Below are positions 1 through 4,719 of a stretch of 9,013 bases of DNA, one piece after another. This DNA comes from Prevotellaceae bacterium (GTDB taxonomy: Bacteria; Bacteroidota; Bacteroidia; Bacteroidales; UBA932). Below the pieces are notes generated by a model. The model had not been told where the DNA came from, did not search any database, and saw only the letters and a program-made list of their open reading frames with translations. Location of the stretch: the NCBI GenBank assembly GCA_031279735.1, contig JAITHX010000008.1, positions 1 through 9,013 on the forward strand, read 5' to 3'. The first letter of the stretch is position 1, and each line of letters begins with the position of its first letter. Position numbers and translations under genes: made by a program.

Positions 1-854
1 AGCCGCTTTTTTCGTTCGTCCGACAAATCGGATTGGATGTGCGCCACGGCAAACATCCCCGGTTTCAGGTCTTGCGGCGCGGGAAGGATTATTTCCGCCT
101 TGTAGCTCATCGTTCCGTCACCCTGAACGCCAGTCATGCCGACTGTGCCTTCAAACACTTTGCCTGCAAAGACGTCGGAAGTGATTTTCGCCTTCTGTCC
201 ACGCTTTAATTGCCCGATTTCCCGTTCCGTTACGGCGATTTCCATTTTGAGCCGCGAAGGGTCGATAATTTCGGCAACAGCCATGCCTTGAGACACCAAA
301 CTGCCCTCTTCAATCAGGACATTTTCCAAAATACCGGAAACCGGTGCCGTAAGCAAAGTGTTCTGTAACTGGTCTTTCAAGGCGAATACCTGCTGTTCCG
401 CATTTTTCAGGCTCAATTGCACGACTTCCGTTTCAGTCTTTGTCACGGCGCCAGCTTTTTGCAGCGATTCGTAACGCTCCGCATCCTTTTTGGCTTTCGC
501 GTAATTAGCTTCGGCAACGCGCAGATTTTCGCGTATCAGATGGTCTTCCACCTTGGCGATTGGCGTTCCCTTTGTTACACGCTCGCCGGCTTTAGCGTAC
601 TTCGCCAATACCACTCCCTGCGCTTTGGAAATTAGCGTGAGGCTGTTGTCGGCAACAATTTTGCCCGTCGCCGTGATGGACAGATTCATTTCCGTCCATT
701 GCGCTTTCGTAACGTTCACAGGAATAACTGTATTCGTTTCCAGCGACAGCCGCGATTTCCGGTCGATTTCCTGATTATTGCCAATCCATACGGCAACAAT
801 CAGCAGGATAAGCAATATGCTTATAATCCATGGATAAATTTTTTTACTTTTCAT
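1..854 (-). CDS. Efflux periplasmic adaptor (HlyD/AcrA-type membrane fusion protein), C-terminus off the window
   Basis: Partial gene: 284 codons are open from an ATG at 854 to the left edge with no stop. The protein is the periplasmic bridge between an inner-membrane pump and a TolC-like channel. Residues about 7-24 form one membrane anchor (WIISILLILLIVAVW). Residues 66-104 and 167-198 are the two halves of a lipoyl/barrel-sandwich domain (GKIVADNSLTLISKAQGVV; LLTAPVSGILENVLIEEGS). They are joined by an alpha-helical hairpin at about 105-166, rich in A, K and E. A beta-barrel follows from about 199, ending with the typical KPGMFAVAHI. Full-length relatives have about 340-400 residues, so roughly the last 60-110 are missing. 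The matching outer-membrane factor is the tolC-like gene at 1682-3031, so the two probably formed one operon before the plus-strand pair at 932-1629 came between them. The inner-membrane pump (RND or ABC type) is not visible; its type is unknown. The family call is firm, the substrate is not. Confidence 0.92.
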   Translation of the reverse strand, partial: MKSKKIYPWIISILLILLIVAVWIGNNQEIDRKSRLSLETNTVIPVNVTKAQWTEMNLSITATGKIVADNSLTLISKAQGVVLAKYAKAGERVTKGTPIAKVEDHLIRENLRVAEANYAKAKKDAERYESLQKAGAVTKTETEVVQLSLKNAEQQVFALKDQLQNTLLTAPVSGILENVLIEEGSLVSQGMAVAEIIDPSRLKMEIAVTEREIGQLKRGQKAKITSDVFAGKVFEGTVGMTGVQGDGTMSYKAEIILPAPQDLKPGMFAVAHIQSDLSDERKKR

Positions 855-868
855 TGTATATAATTAAA

Positions 869-901
869 ATTGTTAAGTCTTACTTTTTATTTGTACCTTT
901 G
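869..901 (+). promoter_or_regulatory. Bacteroidetes-type promoter for the antitoxin-like/GNAT pair
   Basis: A perfect TAnnTTTG -7 element (TACCTTTG, 894-901) lies 31 bases before the ATG at 932. An ATTG at 869-872, 21 nt further upstream, can serve as the -33 element (consensus TTTG, usual spacing about 19). Transcription would start near 906-908, giving a short leader of about 25 nt. The promoter drives only the plus-strand pair, so this module is transcribed independently of the efflux genes. The -33 half also lies within the 5' leader region of the divergent fusion-protein gene (ATG at 854). Confidence 0.65.
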
Positions 902-931
902 CAGCGTTATCTAAAATTAAAATTATCAATT

Positions 932-1096
932 ATGGCACGTCCAATTAAACCAACGCCGATACTGTACGGCAAAGATGCGATTCGATTTGAGGAGAAAATG
1001 AAAACTCCGAATCCCCTCCCTAAGGAAGAGGTGGAAGAAATGAACAAAGCGTATGAACTTTTTAAATCAAGAGCGGTTAATTTCAAATTACCATGA
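932..1096 (+). CDS. Small antitoxin-like protein, 54 aa, partner of the GNAT acetyltransferase
   Basis: The 54-residue product begins MARPIKPTPILYGKDAIRFE and ends SRAVNFKLP. An in-frame ATG at 830 would give 88 residues, but it lies before the promoter at 894-901 and adds a sequence unlike the rest, so ATG 932 is chosen. The N-terminal ARPIKPTPILYGKDA block resembles small Bacteroidales proteins that I recall lying just upstream of GNAT genes. The second half is acidic and helical (EKMKTPNPLPKEEVEEMNKAYELF). The TGA at 1094-1096 overlaps the ATG of the GNAT gene as ATGA, so the two are probably translationally coupled, the usual arrangement of an antitoxin ahead of its toxin. No ribbon-helix-helix (DUF1778/TacA-like) pattern is visible, so it may not be the standard antitoxin of GNAT toxins. 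It could also be an accessory subunit of the acetyltransferase. Antitoxin function is inferred from context only. Confidence 0.75.
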   Translation: MARPIKPTPILYGKDAIRFEEKMKTPNPLPKEEVEEMNKAYELFKSRAVNFKLP

Positions 1097-1629
1097 CAAA
1101 TTCTGATTTTAAATGGGATACCAAGCGACTGCAATTTGACACGGTTATCAAACCTTTTGAAAGCGAAGACGAAGAACTGAATGATTTTTTGCTTAACGAT
1201 GCAAAACATTATTTGGTTCAGCGTCTTGCTGTAACATACCTGATTGAAAACGAGACGGACACGATTGCTTACTTTTGTTTGTCGAACGACACGGTACAGC
1301 GTTCTATGGCGGATAAGGCAGGCTGGAAGAGAGTCAGGAAGCACATCCCGAACGCCAAGCTGCGCAGCAGTTATCCCGCCGTCAAGATTGGACGACTTGC
1401 CGTATCGAAAAAGTATGTCAGCAGCGGGTTCGGCAAACTGATGATACAAATTGTATGGAGGATATTTGTTTCCGATACGCAACAGACCGGTTGTCGATTC
1501 ATTACCGTGGATGCCTACCGCAATGCAACGGATTTTTATATCCGAAATCGTTTCGATTTCCTTACCGGCGAAGACGAAAGCGACAAAACGCGCCTGATGT
1601 ACTTCGACCTCAACAATATCTCGCTGTAG
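1093..1629 (+). CDS. GNAT-family N-acetyltransferase, probable toxin of a two-gene module
   Basis: 178 residues, typical for a single-domain GNAT enzyme that transfers acetyl from acetyl-CoA to an amine. Visible motifs: strand beta-4 VKIGRLAVS (about 97-105), the acetyl-CoA pyrophosphate loop VSSGFGK (109-115), and motif B with VDA (139-141) and FYIRNRFDFL (148-157). Tyr149 is placed like the catalytic tyrosine of TacT/AtaT-type toxins. The common FYxxxGF is changed, with Arg where Gly is usual. TacT and AtaT acetylate aminoacyl-tRNA and block translation; the order small partner first, ATGA overlap, then GNAT, and the IGRLAV strand all fit that group. The substrate cannot be read from sequence, and a metabolic or protein acetyltransferase is possible. 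The gene converges on tolC, with 52 bases between the ends, and interrupts a locus otherwise on the opposite strand. Confidence 0.88.
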   Translation: MTNSDFKWDTKRLQFDTVIKPFESEDEELNDFLLNDAKHYLVQRLAVTYLIENETDTIAYFCLSNDTVQRSMADKAGWKRVRKHIPNAKLRSSYPAVKIGRLAVSKKYVSSGFGKLMIQIVWRIFVSDTQQTGCRFITVDAYRNATDFYIRNRFDFLTGEDESDKTRLMYFDLNNISL

Positions 1630-1638
1630 CGCGTTATG

Positions 1639-1663
1639 TTCCTTATAGGAATAATCTGTTTCT
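1639..1663 (+). terminator. Weak stem-loop after the GNAT gene
   Basis: TTCCT (1639-1643), a 3-nt loop TAT and AGGAA (1647-1651) form a 5-bp hairpin ten bases after the GNAT stop. It is followed by a moderately T-rich stretch (TCTGTTTCTTT). The stem is short and A/T-rich and the T-run is broken, so this is only a candidate terminator between the convergent GNAT and tolC genes. Confidence 0.25.
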
Positions 1664-1670
1664 TTCCACA

Positions 1671-1698
1671 TAATTCATAATTTATAATTCATAATTTT
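1671..1698. repeat. Four tandem 7-bp TAATTNN units at the 3' end of tolC
   Basis: On the plus strand the stretch reads as four heptamers in phase: TAATTCA, TAATTTA, TAATTCA and TAATTTT. Shifted by one base it is a perfect tandem duplication of the 14-mer ATAATTCATAATTT (1670-1683 and 1684-1697). The array overlaps the tolC stop codon (TTA on plus at 1682-1684), so the last residues of that protein, ENYEL, are encoded by it. A second four-unit array with the same period lies at the other end of the gene (3041-3068). Confidence 0.85.
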
Positions 1699-3031
1699 CA
1701 ACAAGTTTTCCTTCCGCCTTAATCAGGTTTAATTCCGCTTTTTTATACCTGATAATTTCGGAGATATGAGCAGTTTGCGCTTCCCGCAACGAATATTCGG
1801 TTTGCAGCAAATCCGTAACGGTGTATAAACCTTCCTCGTACAACATCCGGCTTTGTTCGCGGGTTTTTTCGGCAAGTCGCAGGTTTTCCTCCTGCAACCG
1901 AATTGATTCGTAACTGACCGTCAGTTCGGACAGGGCATTGTCCCGTTCCATTCGGACAGACTGTTCCGTGTGACGAATATCGTTGTCGAGTTGCATGTCC
2001 CGCAGTTTGATCTGCTTTATCGTATGACGCTTGGCGGAGCCGTCGAAAATCGGAATGTTCAACCGCAAGCCTATAAAAGCCGATCCAAACCACGAATCCT
2101 TGTCGCCCAGACGAAACTGTTCGGACTGGAACTGATACGTTCCCGAAGCCACGAACAACAGCGCGGGCAAATACTGCATCCGGGTCGCTTTCGATTCCAG
2201 TTCGTTCAACCGTTTTTGCCGTTGCAGCGCGACGAGTTCAGTTTTTTGCAGCGGAAGAGTTTCTCCGTAAGTCCCCCGTTTCGGAAAATCAATTCCGGTC
2301 AGGATGGAATCGTCCGTAGAAAAATCCTCGTCCAGCGACATTCCTGTCAATACCTGCAAATATCTTTTCCGCTGTTCGACGGCGATTCGCAGATTCTCTT
2401 TCCGCACCTTCAGACTGCTGATGTTTACCCTGATGCGGTTCAGGTCGATTTCCCTTGCAAGATCGTCTTTCACCCGCAGCTCCGTTTTGGCATAAACGGA
2501 ATCCTGAAGATCAATATTGTCGGCAACGCTTTTCAATTGCCGTTCGCCATGCAGGATGTCGAAATAGACCGAAGCCACGTCGTAAATCAACTGTTCCTTA
2601 GTCATCCTCAGTTTCAGTTCCGCCAACTCTTCCGCGCTTCGGGCGGCTTTGATGCCAGCGAACAGCGCCGGATTGAAAATCACCTGATTCAACTGCAAGG
2701 AAATGCCGGCTTCGTAGGGAACGCCCAATTCGGCAGGTATCATTTCGCCCGGCAGTCCGACTATCTCTCCCGGCAACATCACCACCGGAATTGCAAGATT
2801 GTCGGTCAGGGAAGCCGAAGCCGTTGCTTGGGGCAGGGCGGAGGCGCGCGTTTCCTTCGTTTTCGTTCTGGCAGCCCTGACGTCGAGGTCGGCATTATGC
2901 ACTGATCGGTTATCGTTTAAAGCCAGTTCAATGCATTGCTTTAGCGTCAGCGTCGGCTGACCGTGCAGCGAGTTTGTCCATAGGAAGAGAAGCGTCGCAC
3001 ATGTAATAACTATTTTAACTTCGCGTATCAT
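1682..3031 (-). CDS. TolC-like outer-membrane efflux channel protein
   Basis: 449 residues, the usual length for the outer-membrane efflux protein (OEP/TolC) family, whose trimers form a channel from the periplasm to the outside. A signal peptide covers residues 1-24 (IVITCATLLFLW core, likely cleaved after LHG, before QPTLT). The mature start TLTLKQCIELALNDNRSV is the family hallmark. Two homologous halves, about 27-235 and 255-445, carry long helices rich in Q, E, R and L, each with the expected beta-segment (EAGISLQLNQVIFNP; SAFIGLRLNIPIFDG). The family motif near the C-terminus is YEEGLYTVTDLLQTEYSLREAQ. It is 122 bases downstream of tetR, with two operator-like sites in the gap, and works with the fusion protein at 3-854. 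The stop codon lies in a 7-bp repeat array, so its final residues (NYEL) may vary between strains. The substrate is not predictable. Confidence 0.95.
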   Translation of the reverse strand: MIREVKIVITCATLLFLWTNSLHGQPTLTLKQCIELALNDNRSVHNADLDVRAARTKTKETRASALPQATASASLTDNLAIPVVMLPGEIVGLPGEMIPAELGVPYEAGISLQLNQVIFNPALFAGIKAARSAEELAELKLRMTKEQLIYDVASVYFDILHGERQLKSVADNIDLQDSVYAKTELRVKDDLAREIDLNRIRVNISSLKVRKENLRIAVEQRKRYLQVLTGMSLDEDFSTDDSILTGIDFPKRGTYGETLPLQKTELVALQRQKRLNELESKATRMQYLPALLFVASGTYQFQSEQFRLGDKDSWFGSAFIGLRLNIPIFDGSAKRHTIKQIKLRDMQLDNDIRHTEQSVRMERDNALSELTVSYESIRLQEENLRLAEKTREQSRMLYEEGLYTVTDLLQTEYSLREAQTAHISEIIRYKKAELNLIKAEGKLVENYEL

Positions 3032-3040
3032 ATAACTTCT

Positions 3041-3068
3041 TAATTTTTAATCTTTAATTCTTAATTCC
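3041..3068. repeat. Four tandem 7-bp TAATYNN units in the tolC leader
   Basis: Nine bases outside the tolC start codon, the plus strand reads as four heptamers in phase: TAATTTT, TAATCTT, TAATTCT and TAATTCC. On the coding strand this is a purine-rich A/T leader (GAATTAAG-type units) directly before the ATG. Bacteroidota start regions are often A-rich and lack a Shine-Dalgarno, so it may help initiation, but the exact period of seven points to tandem expansion. Confidence 0.75.
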
Positions 3069-3084
3069 CGATTCTTGAATCCAT

Positions 3085-3100
3085 CAGAGCGAATACTCTG
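3085..3100. promoter_or_regulatory. Operator-like inverted repeat 1 upstream of tolC
   Basis: CAGAGCGAATACTCTG has 5-bp perfect arms (CAGAG / CTCTG) around 6 bases. Its first 14 bases are identical to the site in front of tetR (3793-3806). It lies 54 bases before the tolC start codon. Together with the sites at 3118 and 3793 it is the likely binding site of the TetR-family regulator encoded next to it; palindromes of this size are normal for TetR dimers. Confidence 0.7.
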
Positions 3101-3117
3101 TTTAAGTTCAAAAAAAA

Positions 3118-3133
3118 CAGAGTGAACGCTCTA
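3118..3133. promoter_or_regulatory. Operator-like inverted repeat 2 upstream of tolC
   Basis: The core AGAGTGAACGCTCT (3119-3132) matches its own reverse complement at 10 of 14 positions. Its centre is 33 bp from that of site 1, about three helical turns, so both sites would face the same side of the DNA. It follows a run of eight A (3110-3117), as the tetR site follows a run of nine. An unaided TTTG (plus CAAA at 3142-3145) lies upstream, but no clean TAnnTTTG is present, so the tolC promoter is not defined. Confidence 0.65.
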
Positions 3134-3153
3134 TTGACGGACAAAAAAAACAT

Positions 3154-3759
3154 TCATGTTTTTAATGTATTATACAGTCCTTCCCACAATCTTCGGTGCG
3201 CAAACCGGTACTTTTCCAGATTCTCGTCAATCAAAAAATCCATATAAGCTCCGTCGGGCAAATAGATAAACATTCTGGCTATAAGTTCGGCGGGAAGTTC
3301 CGCCCTTATTTCGCCCTTTGTTTTGGCTATGTCGATCATTTCCACCCATGCGGCAAACTCAAGTTTATGGAGTTTGTTTAGTTCCGATTGCGTATCGGGA
3401 AACAGCCTGTAAGATTCAAACATGAAAGTCAAAAAGTTAATGCCGCCTCCTTCTTTCAATAGAATCGGTTCAAGTTTATTAAGTATTTTTTCGGCGTCAG
3501 CCAACGTATCCTGAATGAAATTCCACAGCGAATCTTTGGGATAGTATTCGTAGATTTGTCTGGCTATGCGGAGCAAATAAGTATCTATAATTTCTTTGAA
3601 CAGACTCTCCTTGCTCTCGAAGTGATGATAAAAAGCGCCGTTCGACAAGCCCGTTTCGCGGATAATCTCCTTTAGCGTAACCGCCTTGTAGCTGTTTCTC
3701 AGAAAAAGCAGGAACGCAGTCTCCAGAATGTGCTGTTTCGTATCTTTCTTTATTTCCAT
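3154..3759 (-). CDS. TetR/AcrR-family transcriptional repressor of the efflux locus
   Basis: 201 residues, normal for the family. The N-terminal DNA-binding domain is clear: helix 1 TKQHILETAFLLFLRNSY (7-24) and the helix-turn-helix from T28 to F47 (VTLKEIIRETGLSNGAFYHH), followed by the conserved F-x-S/N-K-E-x-L (FESKESLF, 47-54). The C-terminal ligand-binding part from about 60 is variable, as usual, so the inducer is unknown. TetR proteins bind as dimers to palindromes and usually repress until a small molecule binds. The gene is first in the minus-strand series tetR, tolC, fusion protein. Its own promoter carries an operator-like site at the expected start of transcription and two more lie before tolC, so it probably represses itself and the pump. 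The start ATG at 3759 is preceded by a leader of about 45 nt. Confidence 0.95.
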   Translation of the reverse strand: MEIKKDTKQHILETAFLLFLRNSYKAVTLKEIIRETGLSNGAFYHHFESKESLFKEIIDTYLLRIARQIYEYYPKDSLWNFIQDTLADAEKILNKLEPILLKEGGGINFLTFMFESYRLFPDTQSELNKLHKLEFAAWVEMIDIAKTKGEIRAELPAELIARMFIYLPDGAYMDFLIDENLEKYRFAHRRLWEGLYNTLKT

Positions 3760-3792
3760 AATCCAATTTTACATTTACCGTCCAAAAAAAAA

Positions 3793-3807
3793 CAGAGCGA
3801 ATACTCC
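3793..3807. promoter_or_regulatory. Operator-like site 3 at the tetR transcription start
   Basis: CAGAGCGAATACTCC repeats the first 14 bases of site 1 (3085-3098) exactly. It begins five bases downstream of the -7 element at 3812-3819 on the minus strand, so a bound repressor would cover the transcription start. It also shares the A-run plus CAGAGYGAA context with site 2. This geometry indicates negative autoregulation of tetR. Confidence 0.75.
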
Positions 3808-3811
3808 GCCG

Positions 3812-3842
3812 CAAAGGTAGAGAGTTTTTCTTAATCTCCAAA
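3812..3842 (-). promoter_or_regulatory. Consensus Bacteroidetes promoter of tetR
   Basis: Read on the minus strand: TTTG (3842-3839), exactly 19 bases, then TACCTTTG (3819-3812). Both elements match the known Bacteroidetes consensus TTTG / TAnnTTTG fully. The predicted start, near 3805, falls inside operator-like site 3. Confidence 0.85.
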
Positions 3843-3919
3843 TTTTCGAGGAAAAATATGCGGATGGGGTGTGTCGGGTGTCTGCGGTTAAAAAGCACAA
3901 CGTGGCGGTAAATAACCCT

Positions 3920-3962
3920 AAAAAGAAACCGCGGAAGAGATGTAATCAGTCATCTTCCGCGG
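3920..3962 (-). terminator. Intrinsic terminator after tRNA-Cys
   Basis: On the minus strand CCGCGGAAGA (3962-3953) pairs perfectly with TCTTCCGCGG (3938-3929). This 10-bp G/C-rich stem has a 14-nt loop and is followed by TTTCTTTTT (3928-3920). It starts 26 bases past the tRNA 3' end and closes the minus-strand block before the tetR promoter. There is no T-run on the plus strand, so it acts in one direction. Confidence 0.9.
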
Positions 3963-3988
3963 AGTCCGTTGTAGTAACCTCATTCGAG

Positions 3989-4059
3989 AGGTACCAGGCA
4001 GATTCGAACTGCCGTACACGGTTTTGCAGACCGCTGCCTAACCCCTCGGCCATGGTACC
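3989..4059 (-). tRNA. tRNA-Cys (GCA anticodon)
   Basis: 71 nt, the normal length for a bacterial tRNA-Cys without encoded CCA. The acceptor stem GGTACCA/TGGTACC has 7 bp. The D arm has GCC/GGC around GAGGGGTTA. The anticodon stem GCGGT/ACCGT closes the loop CTGCAAA, giving anticodon GCA. A 4-nt variable loop follows, then the T stem GGCAG/CTGCC with loop TTCGAAT. The discriminator base is T (U73), a known identity element for cysteinyl-tRNA synthetase. CCA is not encoded and must be added enzymatically. Confidence 0.97.
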
Positions 4060-4073
4060 CTGTTTAAGCGGCG

Positions 4074-4103
4074 CAAAAGTAATGCATTTTTTCCGAATAC
4101 GAA
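4074..4103 (-). promoter_or_regulatory. Promoter of tRNA-Cys
   Basis: On the minus strand TACTTTTG (4081-4074) matches TAnnTTTG perfectly. A near-match TTCG (4103-4100) lies 18 bases upstream in the -33 position. Transcription would start about 8-10 bases before the mature 5' end at 4059. The tRNA is therefore probably transcribed separately from lptC. Confidence 0.65.
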
Positions 4104-4135
4104 AAGAAATTTTTCCATTTTTGCATTTTTTTTAC

Positions 4136-4161
4136 TCTTTCGCTGATTTTCAAGCGAAAGA
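4136..4161 (-). terminator. Stem-loop directly after lptC, without a T-run
   Basis: Right after the lptC stop codon, TCTTTCGCT (4161-4153 on the minus strand) pairs perfectly over 9 bp with AGCGAAAGA (4144-4136) around an 8-nt loop. The bases that follow on the minus strand are A-rich (AGTAAAAAAAA), not T-rich. It is thus not a classical intrinsic terminator in this direction. It may protect the 3' end of the lptC message or stop transcription weakly. Confidence 0.45.
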
Positions 4162-4719
4162 TTATTTGAATACCGTTCCGCTTTGTTTGCGCAACAGTAC
4201 GTTTGTGAACTTATCGTCGGAGAAAATGCCGTTTTTAGCGTAAATGGTGTCCGTAAGGGTATAGATCGTGGAATAGACTTTGGTTTCGATGGTCTTTTCG
4301 CCGGAATGCCAATAGAGCGGACCTTCGGTTTCCATTCTTTTCCCGGTTCTGACATTGCGCGTCACCACGTTTCCGACGGCGGTAAAGAAATTGGGATTTT
4401 CCCTGAGAGTGGCACTGTCGGCTTTGAGGTCGGATTCCATTAAGGAATCTTTGTAGGAAGCCACGTAGAGACCTTCGGGGAAGATATAGAGAGCGGTATC
4501 GTTTATTCTTAGCATCAGAGCCTTTTCGGCTATCACCACATTGGTTAGCTTTCCTTCGCTGGTGTAAACTATTTTCAAGTTCCGTATTTCTTCTTCGGGA
4601 CGATCGAGGATTTCGGCGGAGGATATTTTCTGCAGCGTATCTCTGGTGCATGAAAAAACAGTAGCGCCTGAAACAAGCGCTACCATCACCATTAATATTT
4701 TTTTATTATGAAATTTCAT
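4162..4719 (-). CDS. lptC: LPS export protein LptC (lipoprotein form)
   Basis: 185 residues, usual for LptC, the periplasmic protein that receives LPS from the LptB2FG transporter and passes it to LptA. The N-terminus is a lipoprotein signal: basic MKFHNKK, a hydrophobic core MVMVALVSGA, and lipobox VFSC with Cys24. In Bacteroidota LptC is typically lipid-anchored, whereas the E. coli protein has a membrane helix. The rest is a beta-jellyroll of the OstA/LptA type, with repeated strands such as LMLRINDTALYIFPEGLYV, LKADSATLRENPNFFTAVGNV and KTIETKVYSTIYTLTDTIYAKNG; the pattern of a destroyed and rebuilt YS/T-E-G-K motif near residue 53 (IVYTSEGKLT) is characteristic. The ATG directly abuts the stop codon of the TPR gene upstream, so the two are probably co-translated. 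Confidence 0.9.
   Translation of the reverse strand: MKFHNKKILMVMVALVSGATVFSCTRDTLQKISSAEILDRPEEEIRNLKIVYTSEGKLTNVVIAEKALMLRINDTALYIFPEGLYVASYKDSLMESDLKADSATLRENPNFFTAVGNVVTRNVRTGKRMETEGPLYWHSGEKTIETKVYSTIYTLTDTIYAKNGIFSDDKFTNVLLRKQSGTVFK

Noticed and set aside
830..931. An upstream ATG extending the antitoxin-like protein to 88 residues
   Set aside because: The extension starts before the promoter elements at 869-901 and would not be transcribed from them; the extra residues are hydrophobic and unlike the conserved-looking MARPIKPTP start.
907..1671. A 254-codon open frame on the minus strand across the antitoxin-like and GNAT genes
   Set aside because: The GNAT reading has clear family motifs, an ATGA overlap and a consensus promoter. 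The antisense product shows no known motif and no promoter.
1970..2905. A 311-codon open frame on the plus strand
   Set aside because: It is antisense to tolC and its product is a low-complexity F/Q/R-rich sequence without domain features.
3843..3919. Possible small gene between the tetR promoter and the tRNA terminator
   Set aside because: No open frame with a supported start or coding pattern is visible; the stretch appears to be plain intergenic sequence.
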